Assembly: GCA_017441965.1 (NCBI GenBank)
Contig: JAFSBF010000169.1
Span: forward strand, 1 to 6,325
Length of the DNA: 6,325 nucleotides
Source of the DNA: Clostridia bacterium
Lineage (GTDB): Bacteria > Bacillota > Clostridia > UMGS1883
Direction: 5' to 3'
Part shown: piece by piece, positions 1 through 6,325 of the stretch
How the letters are laid out: each line of letters starts with the position of its first letter
Numbering within the stretch: the first letter of the stretch is position 1
Position numbers and translations under genes: made by a program
The notes under the pieces: generated by a model
Database searches by the model: none
Told to the model about the DNA's origin: nothing
The model's input: only the letters and a program-made list of their open reading frames with translations

Positions 1-87
1 AATTAAGATGTTTTACAATTTATAAACCAACGGAATTTCGTATCTTTATTGCCTTTTTGCGGTCTGGACTTTTTTTACATCCCCTTA
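1..87. other. Non-coding tail downstream of groEL
   Basis: This short AT-rich stretch follows the groEL stop codon on the minus strand. I see no coding sequence and no convincing hairpin followed by a T-run in the groEL direction, so the end of the groESL transcript is not resolved inside the window. A plus-strand T7 run at about 70-76 follows a tiny imperfect palindrome (GTCTGGAC), whose loop would be too small for a terminator. The true terminator may lie to the left of the window. Confidence 0.5.
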
Positions 88-1958
<1,871 letters not shown>

Positions 1959-1962
1959 GCAG

Positions 1963-2259
<297 letters not shown>

Positions 2260-2301
2260 CTAAAAAATAATAAGCTCTTAAAATTTTATGTCCAGATATA
2301 T

Positions 2302-2329
2302 ATAATATCACATTTAAAAATTTTTTCAA
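2302..2329 (-). promoter_or_regulatory. groESL promoter, sigma-A type with extended -10
   Basis: Reading on the minus strand, a TTGAAA -35 box (2329-2324) is separated by 16 nt from a TATTAT -10 box (2307-2302). The -10 is preceded by TGA, giving an extended -10 TGN motif. Initiation would fall near 2295, leaving a leader of roughly 50 nt before groES. I find no TTAGCACTC-N9-GAGTGCTAA CIRCE operator around it, nor a convincing tandem CtsR heptad. The boxes are seen in the sequence; promoter activity is inferred. Confidence 0.6.
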
Positions 2330-2397
2330 CACCTTATTTGGAAAAAAGTCTAAAACTTTACAATTTGATAATAATTATCCCCTGTTTTTCATAACTA

Positions 2398-2429
2398 TAG
2401 TCATCGGAGCTTCGACTCTCCGATGACTA
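2398..2429. promoter_or_regulatory. Perfect 12-bp inverted repeat before orphan gene
   Basis: TAGTCATCGGAG (2398-2409) and CTCCGATGACTA (2418-2429) are exact reverse complements around an 8-nt spacer. The repeat sits in the groES/orphan-gene divergent region and ends 4 nt before a plausible ribosome binding site. There is no T-run on either side, so it is unlikely to be a terminator. It could be a DNA operator for a dimeric regulator, or an mRNA hairpin in the leader of the plus-strand gene. A possible -10 (TATAGT, 2396-2401) overlaps its left arm, without a good -35. Confidence 0.5.
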
Positions 2430-2433
2430 AATG

Positions 2434-2439
2434 AAAGGA
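2434..2439 (+). promoter_or_regulatory. Ribosome binding site deciding orphan-gene start
   Basis: AAAGGA lies 9 nt upstream of the GTG at 2449. The in-frame ATG at 2431 has only the hairpin arm in front of it, and the ATG at 2440 abuts this site with no spacing. GTG at 2449 is therefore the best-supported start. Confidence 0.5.
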
Positions 2440-2448
2440 ATGATTAAT

Positions 2449-3051
2449 GTGGAAAAAATAATTGAGCTTACCCCGCTTGCCGAAATAGGTCGCGGAAGTG
2501 CAAGAGTGACAGATACATCAGTAGAGATTCAGATAAGCGGTGTCTGCGGCGGTATGAAGGCATGGCTTATCGGGGGCGAGGCAGAAAGCATAGGAAATCT
2601 TGTAGACGGAAAGCTTCAAAAAAGCATTGATACAAGTAAGCATAGTGCCATACTGATTACGCAGACGGGCAGACAGATGTTTATAGGAAAATACGCAGAA
2701 GATGATGAAAATACTTTGCCATCGCCTGACAAAACGGAGGAAAAAATACAGGAAGTTGCTCCATTTCAGATTGACGGATTTAACTGGAAAAAAATAACGG
2801 AAAAAAGCTATAAAAATCTGCAGGAGGAAATCAGGTATATTTTAAGCAACAAAAGCGTTTACGATAATTTTAAAAGGCACGGACACTACTATGTAGGAGA
2901 AAGCGACGGCAGCAGCGCATTGGGACTTTTAGTAAATGAAAGTGAGGGCAATCCGCTCGGGTTTTTATCGGGGGAGAAGCTCTATAAAAACGGATATGTG
3001 ATAGTTTGTGTTGATAAAAAGACAAAGAAGATACATATACCCGAAAAATAA
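2449..3051 (+). CDS. Two-domain hypothetical protein, function unknown
   Basis: I do not recognise this family. The product is about 200 residues from the GTG start (206 from the ATG at 2431). There is no signal peptide or membrane segment, so it is probably cytoplasmic. Residues of about 1-85 look beta-rich with a conserved-looking core (SGVCGGMKAWLIGG, then AILITQTGRQMFIGKY). An acidic, Pro/Lys-containing linker spans about 85-104. The C-terminal part (about 105-200) has a helical stretch (NLQEEIRYILSNKSVYDNF), then HGHYYVGES and a closing strand-rich segment with YVIVCVDKKTKKIHI. The clear two-part layout suggests a small-ligand or regulatory module attached to a partner domain, but this is only a guess. 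It diverges from groESL, has its own hairpin-bearing leader, and ends 4 nt before a terminator shared with the convergent peptidase gene. The long frame and clean flanking signals support a real gene. Confidence 0.8.
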   Translation: MEKIIELTPLAEIGRGSARVTDTSVEIQISGVCGGMKAWLIGGEAESIGNLVDGKLQKSIDTSKHSAILITQTGRQMFIGKYAEDDENTLPSPDKTEEKIQEVAPFQIDGFNWKKITEKSYKNLQEEIRYILSNKSVYDNFKRHGHYYVGESDGSSALGLLVNESEGNPLGFLSGEKLYKNGYVIVCVDKKTKKIHIPEK

Positions 3052-3055
3052 ACGT

Positions 3056-3101
3056 AAAAGCGATATGAAGGAGTGTGTATTGCTCCTTCTATCGCTTTTT
3101 T
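3056..3101. terminator. Bidirectional terminator between convergent genes
   Basis: The left arm AAAAGCGATA-T-GAAGGAG (3056-3073) pairs with CTCCTTC-TATCGCTTTT (3083-3099), leaving one bulged T and a loop of about 9 nt. A run of six Ts (3096-3101) follows on the plus strand, fitting intrinsic termination of the orphan gene. On the minus strand the same stem is followed by TTTTACGTTT, a weaker signal for the M23 gene, whose last codons and stop (3089-3091) lie inside the right arm. Confidence 0.85.
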
Positions 3102-4408
3102 AGATATTTTACAGGGTCAAGCGGTGTATCATTTTGCGTTATTTCAAAATGAAGATGCGGTCCTGTTGACCTTCCCGTATTACCGCTTAATGCAATGCGT
3201 GTATTGGCGTTTACTTTTTGCCCTACACTTACCTCAATTTTGCTAAGATGTGCATATGCAGTTTCTACGCCGTAGCCGTGGTCAATGCGGATAAATTTTC
3301 CGTAGCCGCCTGCGTTTTCACTAACGTATGATACAGTGCCGCATTCTGCAGCAAGCACGGGCGTGCCCTCGCTTACTGCAATGTCAAGCCCCTCATGCAT
3401 TTTGCCCCAACGGGAGCCAAAGGGGGAGGAAATAACCCCCTCAAGAGGATACAGAACGCCTGTTTTAAGAACTTCTTTTTCCTTCGTGCCTACACGGACA
3501 ACCTTTGTTACGGGCGGGAGAATTACGTTTTCTGTAAGAATTCTGCTTGATTTTTGTGTGCCGTTATAATAGACGGTTTCTTCTGTTACGGCTGATTTTC
3601 CCGAGATACCTTCGGTAACTGTAACAGTTTCACCTATGTAGAGATTTGCGTCGTTTTGTGTTTTTGTTTCAAAAGGAATTTCCTTTTCTATAGCCTTATT
3701 TACAACACTTGTAACGGCAATGGCATCTTTTTGAAAAAGAAGGTCGCTGCATTTTTTCTTGTCTGAAACTTTGTCCCTTGAAATAACACATTCCTTAAAA
3801 CTGATATCACTGCCGAGGCTGACGGTGCCGTTCATTGAATAAGTTTTTATATAATCGTCAACAACTTCCCTGGCAACACTCTTGCTTTCGGCACTGAAAA
3901 CAGGAGCGTTTTTTGAGTAAAGAACGCAGCCACGCACAAAATGCGGAGAGGTGAGAAGAAGCTCGTCTCGGACATTTTGTGCGTTTTTGATACTGCTTTT
4001 GAGTGTAAGTGTCGGTGTCAGCGAAAAATCAGGTTTAAAATCATAAATGCCGTTTTGCTCTGCTATTGTATCTGCAGCGGAATATGCACTGTAAAAGCTC
4101 TTATCAGAGTTTGCGGTGGCAACGTAGGTTCCGTCAACGCAGATTATTGTTCCAAATGTAAAATATTTAAAAAATACTACTGCGCAGCACGCTGCAATAA
4201 GCGCAGAAAGGAGCTTTGAAATAATGAGGCTTGTCATACTTTCTGCATAAGAGCAGTAGTCATTTAAAACGGGAAAGATAAGCTCCTTTATTTTAACTGC
4301 CTTTTTCTTTCGTGGTGGGGAAAGGGGCTTTGCCTTTGGAATACTGCCTGAATTTTGCGGTGATATAATAAAACCGCCCCCACGAAGCGGTGGATGCTCT
4401 GCCTGCAT
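3089..4408 (-). CDS. Membrane-anchored M23 (LytM) peptidase with G5 domain
   Basis: This is a probable zinc endopeptidase that cuts peptidoglycan cross-bridges or stem peptides outside the membrane. From the ATG at 4408 it has 439 residues. Residues of about 1-60 are a Pro/Lys/Arg-rich cytoplasmic tail (PPRKKKAVKIK). About 61-82 form one membrane helix (SLIISKLLSALIAACCAVVFF). About 88-190 hold two divergent repeats starting CVDG and CVLYSK. About 243-308 fit a G5 domain. About 320-425 are the M23 domain. Its zinc and catalytic residues are intact: His338 and Asp342 in HEGLD, His387 in YAHLS, and His418/His420 in HLHFE. An upstream ATG at 4426 is open in frame, but GGAGGT (4415-4420) lies 6 nt before 4408 and decides the start. 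Its promoter must lie in the roughly 50 nt after the upstream terminator; a possible -10, TATAGT, is at 4429-4434. A role in vegetative wall turnover or sporulation cannot be told apart here. Confidence 0.93.
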   Translation of the reverse strand: MQAEHPPLRGGGFIISPQNSGSIPKAKPLSPPRKKKAVKIKELIFPVLNDYCSYAESMTSLIISKLLSALIAACCAVVFFKYFTFGTIICVDGTYVATANSDKSFYSAYSAADTIAEQNGIYDFKPDFSLTPTLTLKSSIKNAQNVRDELLLTSPHFVRGCVLYSKNAPVFSAESKSVAREVVDDYIKTYSMNGTVSLGSDISFKECVISRDKVSDKKKCSDLLFQKDAIAVTSVVNKAIEKEIPFETKTQNDANLYIGETVTVTEGISGKSAVTEETVYYNGTQKSSRILTENVILPPVTKVVRVGTKEKEVLKTGVLYPLEGVISSPFGSRWGKMHEGLDIAVSEGTPVLAAECGTVSYVSENAGGYGKFIRIDHGYGVETAYAHLSKIEVSVGQKVNANTRIALSGNTGRSTGPHLHFEITQNDTPLDPVKYLKKR

Positions 4409-4414
4409 ATGAAC

Positions 4415-4420
4415 ACCTCC
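4415..4420 (-). promoter_or_regulatory. Ribosome binding site deciding M23 start
   Basis: GGAGGT on the minus strand sits 6 nt upstream of the ATG at 4408 and lies within the coding frame that would begin at the ATG at 4426. The upstream ATG has no comparable purine-rich site, so translation most likely begins at 4408. Confidence 0.75.
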
Positions 4421-4459
4421 AGCCATTAACTATAGATGCTTAAATATATGCGGACAGGC

Positions 4460-4500
4460 AAAAAAATATGCTGAACTCTTGTAAGAGTTCAGCATATTTT
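4460..4500 (-). terminator. Strong intrinsic terminator of the acyl-CoA synthetase gene
   Basis: AAAATATGCTGAACTCTT (4463-4480) and its exact reverse complement (4483-4500) form a 17-bp perfect stem with a TGTA-type loop. On the minus strand it is followed by seven Ts (plus-strand A-run 4460-4466). It lies about 57 nt past the stop of the synthetase gene and separates it from the M23 gene, so the two are probably not one operon. Confidence 0.9.
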
Positions 4501-4557
4501 GAATTTAAGACGCATGAAACTTTGTCTGCATACAGTCAGAGCGCGACTCCCTTATGC

Positions 4558-6222
4558 CTACTGTTTAACTATTTCACCACGTTTGATTTTTCTGGAGGAG
4601 TTTTTCACGAACTCTTCGTCGCGCATTACGATTTTACCAATCTGTTTGTACGGGGGAAGCTCGGAAAGAACTCTGCAGATGTCTGCATTTACATCATTAT
4701 CACCCAAAAGCTCGTTGTCGGGGTAAATTTCAGCACAGAGGATAAGCTTATCTGCGTCTGTTGAATCATACACAACAACCTCTTTAACATAGGGGATTGT
4801 GTAGATGTATTCCTCGATTTCCTCGGGATAAATATTCTTACCATTATCAAGTACGATAATATTCTTTTTACGTCCCGTGATAACAAGCTGTCCCTTTTTG
4901 TTTACATAACCAAAATCGCCTGTAGAGAACCAACCGTCCTTAAAAACCTCTGCAGTCTGCTCAGGCTTTTTATAATAGCCGAGCATTACAATGTCACCCT
5001 TAACGCAGATTTCACCAATTCCATCGCTATCCGGCTCATCAATTTTAATTTCCACACATTCAAGGGGATAGCCTACAGTTTTGTAATCACTGTCTTTTGG
5101 TGAATTTACACTTACAAGAGGTGAACACTCTGTAATGCCATAAACGTTAAGTATCATAATACCTATTGCATCAAAGAAATATGCGGTATCTACGGGGATA
5201 GGTGCACCGCCGCAAACAACCTCCAAAAGGTTTCCGCCTAAGCCCTCATGAACAGATGCAAAAAGCTTTCTTCGAAGGTCAATACCAACCTTTCTAAGGG
5301 CGTTGCTGACCTTCATCATAAGAAGGAGAACTTTAAGCTTTCCCTGCTTCTGCGCAGTACGCAGTACGTTTTTATGCAGTGCAGATGCAACCGCAGGAAC
5401 AACGTACATATAATTGGGTTTGTAAATTGCAAGGTTTTTTGCAACTGCACGCAGACTTTCGTTGATGCAGAGAGTAACACGCTTATGTATACCGACAAGT
5501 ATTCCGCACACTGCCTCATACGTATGGTGATAGGGAAGTATGGAAAGACATCTGTCATAAATTGTAGCGGAACGAAGACCAAAATAAATAAGTGAAATGA
5601 GGTTCTTCTCAGAAAGCATAACGCCCTTTGAAAATCCTGTTGTGCCTGATGTGTAAACAAGCATTTTCATAGCTTCAAAATCGTTTTTCATATCTACATA
5701 AGAGGTATTGCCGTTCTTATAAAGCGCACGTCCCTTTTCGCGAAGAAGGTCGAAGGAAAGAAATTCCCCGTCATCCTCTGTGCGGTCAATACCGATGAAG
5801 TATTTAACCTTTGAAAGAGCCTCGCGATTGGCACGCAGACTATCCTCAAGCTTTTGATAATAGAAAACAACCTCACTGTCACTGTCTGTTATAACGTGAA
5901 GGTAATCCTTTTCAGGAAGCTCCCTATCAATGCCCACAAACACACAGTCAGAGCAAAGTGTCATAAGATATGTATTAATCCATTTGTAACTGTTTTCGGC
6001 AATACACGCTATATGAGTTTTTGAAATTCCCATATCGGCGAGTGCAGTGCCGAGGGCATATACATCCTCATAAAACTGTGCGTAAGTTACATCGCAGATT
6101 TCCTTGTCAGCGTTTTTGAATTTGTAGGCAACAGTATCGCCTGATTCATTTTTTGCAAGCTCAATCAACTCCCTGAGAGAGCTAAGAGGCTGCACATCAT
6201 AATAATAACGTTCTTTAGCCAT
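4558..6222 (-). CDS. AMP-forming acyl-CoA synthetase/ligase (ANL superfamily)
   Basis: Enzymes of this family activate a carboxylic acid with ATP to an acyl-adenylate and then, usually, transfer the acyl group to CoA. The closest general type is long-chain fatty acid-CoA ligase. The 554-residue product is full length. It shows the phosphate-binding loop YTSGTTGFSKG at 190-200, the adenylate motif NVYGITECSP at 359-368, the ribose-binding STGDFG with Asp436, the hinge GRKKN at 450-454, and a C-terminal lid motif SSRKIKR. Lys545 of that motif aligns with the catalytic lysine, although the usual preceding Gly is Arg. No membrane segment or carrier domain is present. The ATG at 6222 has GGAG (6230-6233) 7 nt upstream. 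The gene appears to be monocistronic, ending at a strong terminator. The substrate cannot be read from sequence alone; medium- or long-chain acyl groups are the default guess, and an acyl-ACP ligase role is possible. Confidence 0.93.
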   Translation of the reverse strand: MAKERYYYDVQPLSSLRELIELAKNESGDTVAYKFKNADKEICDVTYAQFYEDVYALGTALADMGISKTHIACIAENSYKWINTYLMTLCSDCVFVGIDRELPEKDYLHVITDSDSEVVFYYQKLEDSLRANREALSKVKYFIGIDRTEDDGEFLSFDLLREKGRALYKNGNTSYVDMKNDFEAMKMLVYTSGTTGFSKGVMLSEKNLISLIYFGLRSATIYDRCLSILPYHHTYEAVCGILVGIHKRVTLCINESLRAVAKNLAIYKPNYMYVVPAVASALHKNVLRTAQKQGKLKVLLLMMKVSNALRKVGIDLRRKLFASVHEGLGGNLLEVVCGGAPIPVDTAYFFDAIGIMILNVYGITECSPLVSVNSPKDSDYKTVGYPLECVEIKIDEPDSDGIGEICVKGDIVMLGYYKKPEQTAEVFKDGWFSTGDFGYVNKKGQLVITGRKKNIIVLDNGKNIYPEEIEEYIYTIPYVKEVVVYDSTDADKLILCAEIYPDNELLGDNDVNADICRVLSELPPYKQIGKIVMRDEEFVKNSSRKIKRGEIVKQ

Positions 6223-6325
6223 AATAAATCTCCGTTTCTTTTTTTAATATAGGAATTTGCGTTTTAAGGGGATTGTTAAGGGGAGCCCCCTTTTTCAGGG
6301 GATAGGAAAAAATGCTTCAGAACGG
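6223..6325. other. Leader of the synthetase gene with G-rich direct repeat
   Basis: No gene is supported here. TTAAGGGGA occurs twice with a 12-nt period (6264-6272 and 6276-6284). The second copy runs into AAGGGG-AGC-CCCCTT (6278-6292) followed by Ts, a short terminator-like palindrome on the plus strand. On the minus strand TATATT, in CCTATATTAAA near 6246-6251, could be a -10 for the synthetase gene, but I see no good -35. Confidence 0.35.

Noticed and set aside
5316..5660. 114-residue minus-strand open frame
   Set aside because: It overlaps the acyl-CoA synthetase gene in another frame and has no start signal; it is a shadow of that gene.
6304..6325. Possible plus-strand gene start (AGGA then ATG at 6312)
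   Set aside because: Only 14 bases follow before the window ends and the spacing is short (4 nt), so no coding claim can be supported.

Overview
The window looks like a chromosomal segment from a low-to-mid GC Bacillota (Clostridia) genome, plausibly of the Oscillospiraceae/Ruminococcaceae type. That rests on the GroES/GroEL sequences, the strong AGGAGG-type ribosome binding sites, the A/T-rich promoter ahead of groES, and an M23 peptidase of the clostridial membrane-anchored G5 type. No phage, plasmid, transposase, CRISPR, rRNA or tRNA signal is visible. The placement below phylum is inference.

Layout from left to right. Positions 1-87 are an AT-rich tail with no gene. Positions 88-2247 carry the groES-groEL operon on the minus strand (groES 1963-2247, then groEL 88-1725), transcribed from an extended -10 sigma-A-type promoter near 2302-2329. 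The two chaperonin genes are separated by an unusually long spacer (1726-1962) packed with inverted repeats, including a geometrically good H-type pseudoknot just ahead of groEL. Diverging from groES on the plus strand is an orphan gene of about 200 residues (2449-3051), preceded by a perfect 12-bp inverted repeat. It converges on a minus-strand gene for a membrane-anchored G5/M23 cell-wall peptidase (3089-4408), and a bidirectional terminator sits at their junction. Upstream of the peptidase, a strong intrinsic terminator (4460-4500) closes a minus-strand gene for an AMP-forming acyl-CoA synthetase (4558-6222). The last 100 bases are a non-coding leader with a short G-rich direct repeat.

The genes form separate transcription units rather than one pathway: cytosolic protein folding (GroES/GroEL), envelope remodelling (M23 peptidase), fatty-acid activation (AMP ligase) and one protein of unknown role. 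No complete new system is evident. The most unusual part is the structured RNA-like spacer inside the groESL operon, together with the absence of a recognisable CIRCE (HrcA) operator upstream. These suggest, without proving, that chaperonin expression here is controlled in some non-standard way, or that a small repeat element has inserted between the two genes.
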